From: Rhynchonema sp. JSB1_4
Taxonomy: Eukaryota; Nematoda; Chromadorea; Monhysterida; Xyalidae
DNA: 64,000 nucleotides
Reading direction: 5' to 3'
Assembly: GCA_030248065.1 (NCBI GenBank)
Contig: JASAMV010005105.1
Coordinates: forward strand, 25,768-89,767
Positions 1 through 11,879 of the stretch are shown here, piece by piece (the stretch's first letter is position 1; each line of letters begins with the position of its first letter). Made by a program: the position numbers and the translations under genes. The notes under the pieces were generated by a model. That model saw only the letters and a list, made by a program, of their open reading frames with translations. It made no database searches and was not told the origin of the DNA.

Positions 1-323
1 GTCCCCGCGGGGGTTTGATGGAGAAAGGGAGAAGAGATGGAGAGAGGCGCCCGGTCCGGTCATTTTTCTTCTTTTTTTCAGCGCAGCATATCGTCTGTCA
101 GCACAATAACGAGCGACCCGCATCAAATAAGGTGCGCAAATTAAGGCTACAAAAGGACACTGCAAAGTTTATGCCCACAAAGTGGACTTTTGTGGTCCTA
201 TTCCCCGGACATTCATGGGCCTACGCGGTTATGGTCGTTTTGCGCCGTTTGGTGTTTGCCCCATGCGGGCAGAGAAGGTCTACATAACAGCAGCGGCACC
301 TCATGTGTGCGTGTGATATGTAA

Positions 324-463
324 ATTGTGAGACATCGTCGCTTTTTGTCACGGTCGGGCGCTATGAAAAGCTGGCAGCCTAAGCCTAAGTCGAAGTGTAC
401 GCCTAGGCCTAAGCCCAAACCCAAGCCGTAGTTGAAATATACGCGCGACGATGTCACCTGGAC
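324..463. mobile_element. MITE, ATCGTCG-TIR family, copy 1
   Basis: Short non-autonomous element. The left end reads TTGTGAGACATCGTCGC followed by a TTTTTGTCACGGTCG-type stretch. The right end is the imperfect reverse complement, CGCGCGACGATGTCACCTGG. The interior is made of degenerate CCTAAG/CCTAGG hexamers. The same ends and interior recur at 1603-1805, and the ends recur on the larger element at 27801-28974. The flanks here (GTGATATG and GTGATACT) are only a poor target duplication, so the copy is probably old. No coding capacity. Confidence 0.6.
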
Positions 464-470
464 TTACAGT

Positions 471-1602
471 GATACTGTCACTGCTAGCGTGCCACTACAT
501 ACATATATATCATAACAAATGAACACGGGCTACAACAACAGCGGGTTGGTCTGGAGGAGCGGGCTAAAGTGCATCTTTTTTGACAGTGGTGGTCTACATA
601 GGGTAGTCGTCACGTCAGAACTGCGTACAACAGTCTACTGTGCCCGCCTCGGACTAAGCGATATATATATAAGCGCCCTGCTGCTAATGATAGCATGACC
701 ACACCCATGGTATGTTTATTACGGCCGCGCGGTATTAAAAGTTTGCGATGGGCAAAACGCAAACAACTAACTACTGTACCAGAGTAGACCACAAAAACGA
801 GGCCAACCCAATCGCAATGACAATACACGGTCATGGTGGGTGGGTACACGCAGCACAAATGGCGTGCGAGCCACAAGCATGTAGTAGGTACTCGGTTCGG
901 GTGTGCTGGATGCCTACAGACATTTTGAACAGCATGCAACTGGTATGTACTTACAATGGTGTACGTGGGGCGCTAACTAGGTAATCGATAGCATTGTATG
1001 TACATGCTGCAGTCACAGATGCACACGCTATTTTGCATTTAGCAATGCGGACGTTTGAGAACCTGAGTGTTGAGCTCCCATGAGCTCATCCATCAAGGGG
1101 CAGGGTACGTCATTATTCATGTCATGATGGAATATTGTTGACGATATGGGACTGTTTTGCTGTCACTCCATTGAAGATTGGTCCCATGAAACAACAGCGA
1201 CTGACGTAAGAGTGCCTCACTCGCGTTTGCCACCAAACCGCAATATGCAGCATAATGTACCAACATTGTATTCTGTCATGATCATAAATTCGCTGCTTTT
1301 GTACATGAATCTACCAGCTTCAGCTCTCGATCACAGTACGCGTGTGGCGCTGAATGTGCCAATCGTTTGTCTACGCCCACAAACGCGGGGGATTGAAGGG
1401 CTTTCAAAAAAAAACAATTGGCAAACGCATCACAATCACACGCAAACAGATGAGTAAAGAGAAAAAAAATAAACGAGATTTTCAACGGCTGACACGACAA
1501 AGAAGAAAGAAAGGCAACTACATATGTACTGTAGTTGTTGTATCATCATTTTCAGACGTGCACGACTAAAGTAAAGGGAAGTGCATCCTCGCCACGCAAG
1601 AG
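471..1602. other. Intergenic, nothing recognised
   Basis: No open frame here carries a recognisable domain or coherent splice sites. The sequence has scattered TGTACATA/TATGTA words and short palindromes like the rest of the window. Confidence 0.5.
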
Positions 1603-1805
1603 GTTGTGAGACATCGTCGCTCATTGTCACTTGGTCGCGCGTTTGTGAAGGACAACATGGCTGTTAGGGAAAGCTGGCTGCCTAAGCGGAGGTCCAGGTC
1701 TAAGCCTAAGCCCAATCATAAGCCTAAGCCTAAGCCTAGAGCCAAGCTATGCAGTTGAAATAGGCACGACAAGTCAAAACGCGCGACAATGTCCCCGGAC
1801 GGGCA
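1603..1805. mobile_element. MITE, ATCGTCG-TIR family, copy 2, with TSD
   Basis: A 203-bp element starting GTTGTGAGACATCGTCGC and ending GCGCGACAATGTCCCCGGAC plus a few bases. It is flanked on both sides by ACGCAAGAG (1594-1602 and 1806-1814). That is an 8-9 bp target-site duplication, the size made by hAT-type transposases. The interior holds a run of CCTAAG/CCTAAGCC hexamers around 1680-1745. No coding capacity. Confidence 0.75.
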
Positions 1806-1814
1806 ACGCAAGAG

Positions 1815-4420
1815 TGAGAGAGTGAAAAATTGCGAAAATGAAGCAAACGCTGTGGCAAAAAAAGAGGAAAAAGACGGCCCTTTTCTCAACCAGCATTTGC
1901 GGCGCCGAAAAAGACCAATATAGGTACATATTCTCAAACAAGTACACACACACACACACACACACACGATGCGCTCGCAACTCGGCTTGTTGGCAACGTC
2001 TGAGCCGGAGACCAAGCAACTGTAAAGCGATTGGTGTCGGTGTCTTTGTTTCGCCGCGGAAAAACGCAATTAACGAAATCACGGAAGCGGACACAGTACG
2101 TGAATATCCTTGTCCGCAGTTATGTATGTACCTAATGGGTCCATCCAATTGCTGATTGAGTTATACGGGGATATGTACTTGGTACAGAAGAACGCACGTT
2201 ATGGGCCATGCGACAAGCTTACATGTGTATTATGGTGAAATTTTACAACAAGTATAGTGAGTATTGGCAAATCGACAAGTCAACACTGAAGTGTAAGGCC
2301 AGAATCGGGCTGATGGCACAATCAACTCAAGTGGTCAACTATCGTCGTCAAATGAAGCAGCCCTAAATGAGTGCGAGAAATTATACATGGGAGTTGACGA
2401 CAGTACAATAAGTCCAGAATTGTGCGAGCAAGAAAGTCATCGACGGCTAAGATACAAATGAAACGGTCAGACTCAGGCGGACACGTCAGTTAGTCAAAAC
2501 AATTAAGCATTCCAAGTGATAAGCACATAGGTCGTTGAATACATGATAACGGGGTTTCAAACTATACAAAACAACGCGCGCCTGTTTGTACTAAACATTG
2601 CGACGGCTGCGGATCTTGGGCGGCTGCCAAAAATAACCTTAGATTGACAAAAGAGACAATGAAAAGACACTTTCCGACATGTTTGACGAAGGAAGACACA
2701 AAAACAACAACCCGCGGACAAATATAGCGTCATACCACCCATCCCAGCACGGCTCCTTCCTTCTGTTTTACACATACAGGAACAGGGCAACGCTTATACG
2801 TGGCGTGGCCTTGACAAGCTTCATGCCACCGCGGAGGCGCAAAGTGCAAAGACACAAACTGACTAACACAGCTGGCCAGCTCACAGCCCGCGGCGGGGCG
2901 CACAGCGGCGCTCAGTTTAGCCTGGCCTCGCGCTAACATTTATCGAACACGACACGCGCTATGACGAGAGCATATACCTGCATGTACCCGGAGAATGCCA
3001 AATACGTCCCCTGGGGCTCATTTGGAATTAACTTCGGATCTGAGATGTGGTAAATAGGTATACATGTACAAAACTAACAATGTCCACATAGATGGGAGAT
3101 TATTCGGAAGCAAACATCCGAATTTGCCCCCGATGGGGACTGATTCAAGGCAGGGGTGACTTATTCGACATTCTCCGGAGCTTTGTTGGCCAAATGGCAG
3201 AGCAGGGGACTCGGCTATTATAGGCACAAGGTATTATGTTTAATGAGTTTTGTGTCGCCTAAAGGTGAGCAGCAGCTGCGACACCCGCCCGGTGGGCCGA
3301 AAGATGCGGCTTCCTTTTTGCGGCCCACGGCCAGAGACGTAAACAATTTTTTTCCAAATTTTTCTTTTTTTCAAAAAAATTTAAAAGAAAGATTTCCAAC
3401 CTCCATAGAATTCCCCTGTAGCATACCTTTTTGGCATTTATGCATTTAAACATCAAAATTACCGCAGTCAGTGAGGAACCAACGTATTATAAGAGATGTA
3501 CGGCACTCGTGGCGATTTTTTTTGTGTTTTGGAGGTAAATTGGCCAAATGTTGGGTGTTTTTGGAGCCGAGAAGTCGAAAACATCCTATGCTTAAGTTTT
3601 TTTAAATTAAAAAAAGTGGGCAACTTTTTTTTAAAAAAAGGAATTTTTTTCAAAAAAAACAAGAAATTTTTTTTAAACATCTCTGCCCACGGCGGGCTGC
3701 TGTGCGTTGACAAATTGGGGATACATTGCCTGGGCTGATGACAGCTAACAATAAACACTACATCCTAGTCACTTTTTGTGGTCGATTCTACATTAGGTCT
3801 GCTCTCTGTGGACCGGGCAGGGAACGCGAGTTGTTTTTAAATTATACAGTAGGTATACGGGAAGATGAAAGGTGAAAGAGAGTGCGCAGAACGCGTGTGT
3901 GCCGAACGCCAATTGAAAACAGTGGGACTAGATTACAGCAGAAAAATAGATGGATTTCTGCTCGAGAAAGTGCCACAGGAAAAGCAACATGGAACAAAAA
4001 CATTTTTTAATTCAAACCTATGCCTACGTATCACGTGTATAAGCAACTGCTCACAAACGCAAACATACTGGACGGAGCAACACACATTCTGGTTAAAACC
4101 ACGTATATATATATAGGTATTGTATGTGAGTTTGCTGCACAAGCTGGACGTACAGGAACATACACAGGTACATGTACATACTGTATGTAGATACACAGTA
4201 TGTACAGCAGATAAACGCCGAGCCCAACCCCAGGTACACAGTAGGCACCTGCACAATAATATTGAACTGCTTGTATCGGTGCGGTATTGCTCCGGGCAGA
4301 ACAGCTCCAGCTGCCGCCGAGATTGTCTGCTGATCGTCCCACCTAATGTGCGCACCTGCACCTGGCTACCTTATATCGCGTGTCAGAGTTCCAGCGTGCA
4401 CAGGTGCACATGCTACATAC
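1815..4420. other. Intergenic; homopolymer-rich, no gene seen
   Basis: No supported gene. Notable pieces are about 3000-3200, where motifs of the type GGGAC..ATTCG recur in both orientations (similar words recur at 22.5-22.8 kb), and two T/A homopolymer stretches at about 3345-3395 and 3590-3680. Confidence 0.5.
1944..1967. repeat. (AC)12 microsatellite
   Basis: Twelve uninterrupted AC units. Confidence 0.95.
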
Positions 4421-4553
4421 AGTACCAGCTGCAATTTTAGGCTGCTTGAGGCCTGCATTTCCAGTGCCTGCAGGCTCCACATAGAAGATGCATGCATGCA
4501 GGCGTACATATGCAGGTGCAGGCCTCAAACAGCCTAAAATTGCAGCTGGTACT
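4421..4553. repeat. Small fold-back (inverted repeat)
   Basis: Arms of about 37 bp: 4421-4457 begins AGTACCAGCTGCAATTTTAG, and 4517-4553 is its near-perfect reverse complement, ending GCAGCTGGTACT. The loop contains GATGCATGCATGCAGG. A related arm (CAGTACCAGCTGCAATTCTA) appears alone near 37015, so this is a dispersed element and not only a local hairpin. Confidence 0.6.
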
Positions 4554-4611
4554 GCAGGTAAATAAGTTGCAGAAATTGCATTGAACCAAGTTGCATGATG
4601 GGCCGTAGCTA

Positions 4612-5432
4612 CCTGGGGGCCCAGCGGGCCCAGAGGGCCCAACCCATATTAAAAAATAAAATATTTTCAAAAAAAAAAAAAAAAATAAATTAATAAACTA
4701 TAATCCCCCTTAAAAACTACACTTTATTTTTTTTTTCTCCCCCCCCCAATATATTCCCCATATTTTTCTTCTTATAATTAATTACTTCCGCGCGCAAAAT
4801 ATTCTTGCCCCCCCCCCCCCCTCACAATATTTTTTTTTTAAACTTCTCTTATATAGTCATGCCACTGCACGCGCGTGCACATTCTTAAATAACAATAAAA
4901 AAATAAAAATTAAAAAATTAAAATATTCTCTTTATTCCACAATTTTTAAATATATATATTTATATATATATATATGAAAAAAAATTTATTATACAAAAAA
5001 AAATAAAAAAATAATTTAATTAACCCCAAAAAAACTTCCATTTCAAAAAAACAAAAAAACCTCTCCCCCACCCAATAAAAAAACAAAAACTCCTCACTCT
5101 CAATCTCCTTTTCTCCAGCTGACCCCCTCACTTTTACCACAATTCATTCACACCCAAAATTTACCATTATACTTCCACAATCAACTTTCTTTCCCTACCT
5201 CTCAACAACACCCCCATCCCCCACCCCTCCCCCCCACCCAACCCCAACACACCACCATACCACACTATCTACCGAAACTCCACCATGCACACAAACGGTA
5301 CTGCGGCAGCATTTCTACCTGGGGCCCGGGGGCCCGCCCCGACATATCTTCCTGGGGGCCCGGGCCCCACCCCTCCCCCCCCCCTTCCGCCCAGGCCCCC
5401 GGCCCGCGCCCCCTGGGCCCGCTGGGACCCGG
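4612..5432. repeat. G-depleted low-complexity tract between GGGCCC blocks
   Basis: Two GGGCCC-rich blocks (about 4612-4642 and 5315-5432) share the word CCCAGCGGGCCCAG in opposite orientation. Between them the plus strand is almost free of G. It alternates A/T homopolymers with long C runs (for example around 4740 and 4810), then becomes C/A-rich. It is either a genuine strand-biased satellite-like tract or poorly resolved consensus sequence. Confidence 0.6.
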
Positions 5433-5630
5433 TGTTATGCCCCATGATGTGGGAAACCACCACACAAACCCCACATGGGAACCATGCATGCATACCCGCC
5501 TTGGGGGGTGTCGCATGCCACTGCGTGTTTGAACAAGGAACAGTCTTTGTTGTTTGTGTGGGTTTCTGGAATTAATAATACAAAAGTGCTCCTGCCCTGG
5601 CATTGCAGAACTCTTTCAAATAGCACTGCA

Positions 5631-5750
5631 CGCACAGGTGAACCATATTGACGGTACTTTCATTTGGTCGCACCTGGTCCTCCTAAATGCCCAAATTATC
5701 CTACTGTTGTTGCACGCACCAAATGAAGCCCGTTTTAGTCACACCTGCGT
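5631..5750. repeat. Small fold-back element
   Basis: Left arm CGCACAGGTGAACCATATTG through CATTTGGTCGCACC. Right arm (CCAAATGAAGCCC to CACACCTGCGTG) is its imperfect reverse complement. MITE-like and non-coding. Confidence 0.45.
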
Positions 5751-6022
5751 GAACGCAAAGGAAAAAAAAGAGAAATGCAGCCAAGAAAACCGGAGTCGTC
5801 ATCGCCAAAGCGGTAGATGTACGCATGCAGTATCGGTCAAATCCGTACAACGAGGAAAAAATTGGCACTGGTTCGAAATACAGCTCGGTCCGTCAGGTTC
5901 CTGCTTGCCGCGGGTTTTTATTCGTCTCCCAGTCTCAGGCTTTAGTTTGACAGACACGGTTCATGAACCGAAAGGTTTTTTGATTCTTCAGACACAACAT
6001 ACGCGTGATTTAATTCAATGAG

Positions 6023-6256
6023 TATAGTCCGTTCAAATGCTCATGAGACGACTTTTTTGTAGTTCGCTGGCTCCAAAATTGCTGCCCGCCCTCTGCAGAT
6101 CACTTATACAAGAGAAAAACCAGGTGCAAAAAACGTTTCGCAAATCGTACGTTTTGCACGGTATCTTTTTCTCAGAGAATCAATCTGCGGAGGAGCAGCA
6201 AAATCTGATCTGGCCAGTTTCAAGACAAATCGTCTCATGAGCAATTGGTTAGGCTA
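6023..6256. mobile_element. MITE family TATAGTCC, copy 1
   Basis: Begins TATAGTCCGTTCAAATGCTC and continues with CATGAGACGA. Ends with the inverse TCGTCTCATGAGCA followed by a degenerate outer end. Family members at 14575, 31697, 38019 and 42846 share TATAGTCC..CAGCTCATG ends. An open frame across it (6037-6240) is an artefact of the repeat. Confidence 0.6.
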
Positions 6257-6458
6257 CATACATGCAGTCAATGAGTTATCAGAACCTGGCATGCGCCATT
6301 GAAAACCTCCGACATTATCCCGCCTACAGTGTCCGTACCCGAGCTGTGCCTGGGCAGTTTCCGTAGAAGGACCGGTCATAGGCACGAACGTTTTATTTCG
6401 CCGAAAGAACAAGAACAAAATTTGTTTTTATTTTTTGTATCCACGCGTACAAACACTT

Positions 6459-6530
6459 CGGTAGTTCAGCTGGAAGAGCCACTGCTGGCCCGGTTAAGCG
6501 GAGGACCTGGGTTCGAGCTCCCGTTGATGA
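6459..6530 (+). tRNA. tRNA-like sequence (degenerate; pseudogene or SINE head)
   Basis: A TAGTTCAGCTGGAAGAGC stretch matches the D-arm/A-box pattern. GGGTTCGAGCTCCC, about 45 bases downstream, matches the T-arm/B-box. A D-stem GTTC/GAGC can be drawn. The anticodon and acceptor stems do not pair well, so this is unlikely to be a functional tRNA. It is more likely a tRNA pseudogene or the pol-III promoter of a SINE. Confidence 0.35.
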
Positions 6531-7787
6531 AAGCAACTTTTTGTTCACAAAGATTTTGGAATGTACATATATGTACATTACATCCGCTCAGGCAGAATTC
6601 AGGCACGGACACTGCACGCATGGGATTGTCTCGAACCCAACGCTCAAAGGTGTCACAGGGTATGCGCTGGTCAACCGAGCGCAGTGCTCTATACATACGC
6701 AAGAAGCAGGGTGCACCTCTGTCATGGTCATGTGGTCCGTAAAACTGTGAAATGGGACATTATATAGAGACAGGAACACACGGTTTGCGATCAGCTGGTT
6801 CGTTGGTGGTTTTGATTAGCGATAATAAAAATGGTCGTTGTGGTCAGGAAACCGAGTGCGCAGCTCGACAGTTCAATGTACAGTATTTATGGATACCTAT
6901 ACGTGCAATTCGTTTTGGAAAATGAGTTTACCTAAATGTACACATGGCGCGACCAATGTATGTATATGTACAGTCCCTCCCGTTACTCGCCCGCAAGCCC
7001 CCATGCTGCTAACGCAAGGAGGCCACCCCCCGGCCCGCCCCCCCCCCCCGCCCACTACCGCGCTCCCTTGGCTTGCTCGCTTTGTTATCGCTGCTCTTGC
7101 TGCTCCACAGCTCTCTGGTGAAAGCACGAAAAGCTCCATTTTACAGCATGAGCAACTCAAATAAGCGTTCCCCCCATCCCTCCTCTTTCGTTTTTTTTTT
7201 TTCAATCTCTTCTCTTTATGTCTCAAATTTTTCTCCTATTCGTGTCCCATCTATTTCTTTCCCTCAAACCCCCAGAACAAACTCCACCGCCCCCAACAAA
7301 CAACCGAAGAAAAAAACAGCAACCAGCACCAACGCTACCACCTATGTACAAACATAAGGGGTGCTGGGAAACGTGTGAAGCACAAAATTGAATGTTTATT
7401 GCGAAAAACTCATTTGGTCAAAAATTCATTCGCTACATTGTATGTATATATACATATATGTAGCTGGCTGACTATACGAAGCGGGGCGCGGGGAGCAAAA
7501 TTGTCATAAAATCTGTAAAAACTGTGATCGGAGATTAATGGTTCAGCGATCTTGACTGAGAAAAATCGTTGATTTGCCATAAACACAGATTGTATGTAAT
7601 TTTGCTCCGTTGGGGCTACAGAAAGATAGAGACATGCCGGTCCGATACCACAGCTGGGTGATAAAATAGAAACCCGCAGAGACAGAGAGATCATTTTGCA
7701 AGCGATTTTAACGCGCGTTTACGGTGGGGAATGCAAAGGATAATTAAGTCGTAGGATTGTGCTGAGTTTGGGCAATGCCAAGAAACA

Positions 7788-7945
7788 CTACATGCTAGCC
7801 AAAGACCGCGCCAGATGTTTCACGCACTGGTCGTGCACTTCTGGTATGCGAAACGCGTAGATCAACGGGTTTAAAATTGAGCATGGTCGGAGAATGAGCA
7901 AGGCAATGCTGTTCTCTGGCATTCGGCTTGCGGCTCTTTTCAGCA
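7788..7945 (-). CDS. Terminal exon of a class A (rhodopsin-like) GPCR, TM7 and tail
   Basis: A minus-strand frame of about 50 codons ending at TAG (7788-7790). It reads a hydrophobic segment, SIALLILRPCSILNPLIYAF, followed by RIPEVHDQC and a short tail ending LARSLASM. The NPxxY motif (NPLIY) followed by AFR-PE is the hallmark of the end of TM7 and the start of helix 8 in class A GPCRs. The proline and serine/cysteine before it are usual there. Upstream the frame closes with a stop near 7952. A possible acceptor is the AG just before AGCCGCAAGCC. TM1-TM6 were not located, so this is either the last exon of a multi-exon receptor extending to higher coordinates or a gene fragment. It lies 1.36 kb downstream of receptor exon A on the same strand; whether they are related is unknown. 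The ligand cannot be inferred. Confidence 0.6.
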
Positions 7946-7950
7946 GAAAT

Positions 7951-8963
7951 TTATGTCAGAAATGTTGTATGTACATGTATGTTGTAATGTCTGAATTTTG
8001 ACAGTTTTCTGACAGACCTTGCTGAAGCAAGCCCCCAGGGGGGCTTAATCAAACTGGTCTGGTGCAAACCAAAAAAATAAAAGTTTCATTGGCAAAGAGA
8101 CAAATGTAGATCCTGCCAAAAAAATGGAAGTATATTTGCTCACAGCGTGCCGCCAAGTGGTAACCAGGTATACGTTTGATGATTTGCTTGAATAAGGAAG
8201 ACCTATCAATTTAAAGGTAAATAATCAACTGCGCTGGAAAAAGGCGCGACGCACATGCCCTGTATAGTGTTATCCGTCGGCTCGTGGCACTTTTTTTCGC
8301 CACACAACACATGCAGCAGCAGCACACAATGTTTTCTGGACAAAATATACCTACAGTTTGAGTATACGTGTCATACTTTGGCGGCGGCCATTTATGCGTT
8401 TTTTAGCTTCTAGACACAACAATTTTCTGGACTATTGAAAAATTTGGTGATGTTTCAAAGGATAATTACGGAGAAAGGATGCATTCATTGACGACAGTGT
8501 TTACAGCATGCAGCTTGTCGTCTGGTGTGTCATGATACAAAGAATTGCCTATTAAATGTAGTCTGAACCATATAATTTCAAGCCAAAAGTGCACAATTTT
8601 TTCCAATCTCCCGCAGAGTTTCAGCATAGACACGTGATTTTGACGTGATTGCTAGGTTTGATGGCTGGTCGTTTTTGCATCTTGCGTACATTTGGAATGT
8701 GTTGAAAGGGCACATCTACATTTTGTTGCGCACCTCATGCTGAGTTCCACTCGTTTGCAATAGTCACCGGGTAATTCGAATTTTTACGACCAGAGCGCAG
8801 CATTTAAATATGAGTGTGCACATTTAAGTATGAGTGTGTGTCGCATACAAAACAGCAGGTTGCAAAACAGGGGAGCCAATAAAGCGGTTTTCCAACACAG
8901 CAGCCGCGGCTGAAAAGATGCTTGTTTGGGACAGTATATGGGCTTGGGCAAATAAAACCATAT
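7951..8963. other. Intergenic or intron, nothing recognised
   Basis: Searched on the minus strand for earlier GPCR helices and for downstream exons of receptor A; none is convincing. Confidence 0.4.
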
Positions 8964-8993
8964 TAAAAAAATATTAAAAAAAAAAAATAAAAA

Positions 8994-9033
<40 letters not shown>

Positions 9034-9079
9034 AAAAAAAAAAAAAAAAAATAAAAAAAAAAAAAAAAAAAAAAAAAAA
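8964..9079. repeat. Poly(A)-rich tract
   Basis: About 115 bp of nearly pure A with isolated T. It lies about 220 bp beyond the splice donor of receptor exon A, so in the putative intron, where it reads as poly(T) on the sense strand. Confidence 0.9.
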
Positions 9080-9302
9080 TTAAACCAAAGCTCAAGCCAA
9101 ATCCTGAGCCAAAGTCCCAGATAACGACACCGTACTATGGCTGTTTTGTCCGCATACTGGTATGTGTGAGTTTCAAACGTCGTAAAAATAGGAATTTCAA
9201 GGGTACGGAGGTACATATACGGTACGATACAGATTTACGCGCATTAGTTTCGTTCAGGAAAAACATCCCACTGTAAAAACACGCCGCATTTACAGAACTT
9301 AC

Positions 9303-10098
9303 GATTGGCTTCCATGGACGCGTCTTTGAGTTTGCTGGTGAGCGTGTCAGTGAGATTCTTATCATATTCGTCGAAAATGTGCTTCATTCGCCATTTCATT
9401 TTGAATTTGCGCGATTTGCCCAATTGTCGTTCGAGTGCGCTGACGGCGAACGAACATTCGCTGACCGGCAACGATTTGGTGGCGTGTTCGGGCACGCGTG
9501 ATGCATCGTTAATCACCGCGGCCGCCGCTCCGTAGATCTTCAGTTGGATAAGTAGCACTTCCAGCAGTTGACCGACGCCGTCGTAGGAGCCCATGACCCT
9601 GGTCAGCAGGGGGTAGTTGGATTTCTCCGTGAACGACGGCACGAGACCTCCGGTTGTGATGAATGGCAGACCGCCCGGCCCCCAGGTGGGCGAGTATCGA
9701 CCGATGGGCGCAATGGCGTACGTGTTGGCCATGCCGATAATGGCATCCACAATGCGGTACTTCCAGTAGGCCTCGATGACGATGGCGGGCCCCTGCCGAT
9801 CGCTGCAGTTCGTGTCGCGATAGTGCTCCTTCAGCGCACCCGCGGGCAACAGCCGGTGCACATTGATTACGTCATAGATGGCAAGATCGACAACCGGACG
9901 CGCTTTGGAGATGGTCATGTTGAACGGGTTGAATAGCGATGTTGGATAGGGCAACAGTTGTTCGGGCAGCGGCACCAGAATGTTGAACGGTGGTGCGGAG
10001 CCCTTGTCGTCCCAGCTGCAGCCGACGTAGTTGGCCTGTGACTGGCCACGAGCTGCACCAGTGCTCATCAGCATGTACAACAGTGCGCGCAACATCAT
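9303..10098 (-). CDS. ANF-receptor-like ligand-binding protein A, first exon (partial)
   Basis: First coding exon, 265 codons plus one base. The start is the ATG at 10098; the preceding codons of the open frame begin at GTG. The first ~18 residues (MMLRALLYMLMSTGAARG) are a signal peptide. An ANF-receptor / periplasmic-binding-protein-like type I domain follows. Landmarks are FNPFNMT, PVVDLAIYDV, GPAIVIEAY, IIGMANTYAIAPIGRYSPTW, a proline-led strand ending TTGG, YPLLTRVMGSY and SECSF. The APIGRYS..W..P segment corresponds to the APVARLA..W..P core of receptor guanylate cyclase ectodomains. The exon ends at CC AAT C|GTAAGT (donor 9297-9302), homologous to the donors of B, C and D. The usual ectodomain is over 400 residues, so about 40 percent of it and any membrane, kinase-like or cyclase part are missing here. 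Likely a cell-surface peptide or chemo-receptor, or a secreted ligand-binding protein. Confidence 0.8.
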
Positions 10099-11195
10099 GT
10101 GCGGCTGATGTTTCACAACGCGAGAATGTTTGGACGGATTTTAATTGTTGTTGAAATTCCAAGATTATCGCGCGCGGATTTTGGTAGTTGCGATTGTGCT
10201 GTCATGGCTCGGCTAACAGTTATAGTCATTTTAGAGTAGCAAATTATATGTAAAATTGACAATCACAGCAGAGTTAAAGTTTTGTTCGATGGGCGTAGGA
10301 TGACATATTATGCAGCAGTTATATGTAGAGAGTTACAATCTGAAATGAGCGCATGTTGTTTTATTTCTGCAGACAAGGAGAAAATACTATCTTTGGTGTA
10401 ACAGCGCAACCGACGTCGGCATAATATTAAAACTGGACAAGTATGGTCCTTTCCCTGGTTTATGTATGCACTATGTGTGTGCAGCGCATCTTTGATCGAT
10501 GACAGAGTAGCTAATATTTTTTTCGAAAGTGACAGCATTTATGTAAAACTGAGCAAGCGTGCGGGGAGAAATTCTCAACGGTTGTGGTGGGCGGTTGTCT
10601 CTAAGATGGTCTTTGCCGGTTTTTGGCGCTTAGTGTGCTCGAACGCGATAAGATCTTGCGCTTTACAGCGTGGAGGGCGCTGCACAAACACTCGACTGCT
10701 ATAAAAACATGAAAAATTTCGTCACGTACACATCATGTAGGAGCACTTGTGAAAACATTATTCTTTAAACTTGAATTGTTTTTCTTGTCATTTTTAATTT
10801 GTCTTGCCACGCTGGATCGTGAGTGACCAATGAAAAACACTCAATAAAAACCGAGAAAAGTATATAATTGCAGTTTTAGTCAGACAAAATAAATGACTAT
10901 ACATGCATATGGTGGTTAAATGGTACCTCAGTCCCATGCATAATTTAGTGTAGTTTACACACCATATGCGTCGTCGAAATTTTTCTTATGTGGAAGTGCC
11001 ATCGATTTTACAATTGTCCTCTTGTCGCGTCTCCACTACAAGTAATAACTTTTTCCGCATGTCACAGAGCACATAAATGTTTGCGGATTGAAAAAAGGGG
11101 GCAGCACATGGCATCAACAAGCACGAGCACAGCAGGCCCTCAATTATGCATGAGTTCAGACGCGCAACAGGTTCCACACCCGACGCGCCCAACGC
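10099..11195. other. Upstream of receptor A; nothing else recognised
   Basis: 5' flank of the minus-strand receptor A gene. The start codon is preceded by TTGTGAAACATCAGCCGCAC, a word that recurs near 57.5 and 58.6 kb. No TATA box can be assigned with confidence and no other gene is seen. Confidence 0.4.
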
Positions 11196-11470
11196 GGGCT
11201 AATGCTACTGTTGTCAACGCAACTGCATCGTTTTGTTTTGTTGTTTTGTGCAAACAACAACGCTACTGGTGGGAGGGTCTCCTCTGTGCAACACACGTGG
11301 GATGCGCTCAAACTATAGCGCACCAACAGCAACTAAAATGAGGACCAACAAACGAATATGCAGGATTGCTAAACACACCAGCGCGACAGGTCCGTTGGCG
11401 ACAACTCAGACATCCTGCTGTGTTCGCAATAAACACAGGCAGTTGCGTTGACAACATTAGCATTGGGCCT
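11196..11470. mobile_element. MITE family GGCTTATACTA, copy 1
   Basis: Ends GGGCTAATGCTACTGTTGTC..AACGCAACTGC and the inverse GGCAGTTGCGTTGACAACAT..TAGCATTGGGCC. The interior shares CACACGTGGGATGCG and a CGCGACAGGT stretch with the copy at 36116-36333, which confirms one family. Non-coding. Confidence 0.65.
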
Positions 11471-11731
11471 AACGCTTGAGACTTGCACTTTGACTATTTT
11501 GAGTTTCACCACACAAGCCGTGCACATTATACGGGCACAGCACAGCGACAGATTAGATTCCCAAAAAGCCCAAAGGACACACAAGCTGACCGGTCTGAAT
11601 CCATATCTGGGAGTAGAAGCATGAGGAAACAAGCACGCAAAAAATCAGCAGCCATATCTTGAACCAAAGCCATCGGTTTTCTCTCTGACTTTGAATGCTG
11701 AACATGCACATGTCGGCATTAGTAACACTGG

Positions 11732-11818
11732 GCTCCACCAGATAGACCCGAAACCCGAAACATAAATGTTTTCTATGTCCATGTTTCGAGTTTTGAAAAA
11801 AAACCCCGAAACCCGACA
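11732..11818. repeat. Dispersed repeat with GGGTTTCGGGT ends
   Basis: Starts GGGCTCCACCAGATAGACCC then GAAACCCGAAAC, and ends with AAACCCCGAAACCCGAC. The first ~32 bp recur almost identically at 41967-42007 next to another inverted-repeat element. Confidence 0.5.
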
Positions 11819-11879
11819 CACAAAGCATGATGATCGAAAATGTTTCGGTCTTGCCACTTGAACCTGACGTGAACAATTT

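Noticed and set aside
5554..6021. 155-codon plus-strand frame
   Set aside because: Runs through a fold-back repeat and into a MITE; composition not protein-like.
8784..9216. Phe-rich 'proteins' of 80-103 residues on the minus strand
   Set aside because: Translation of the poly(A)/poly(T) tract.
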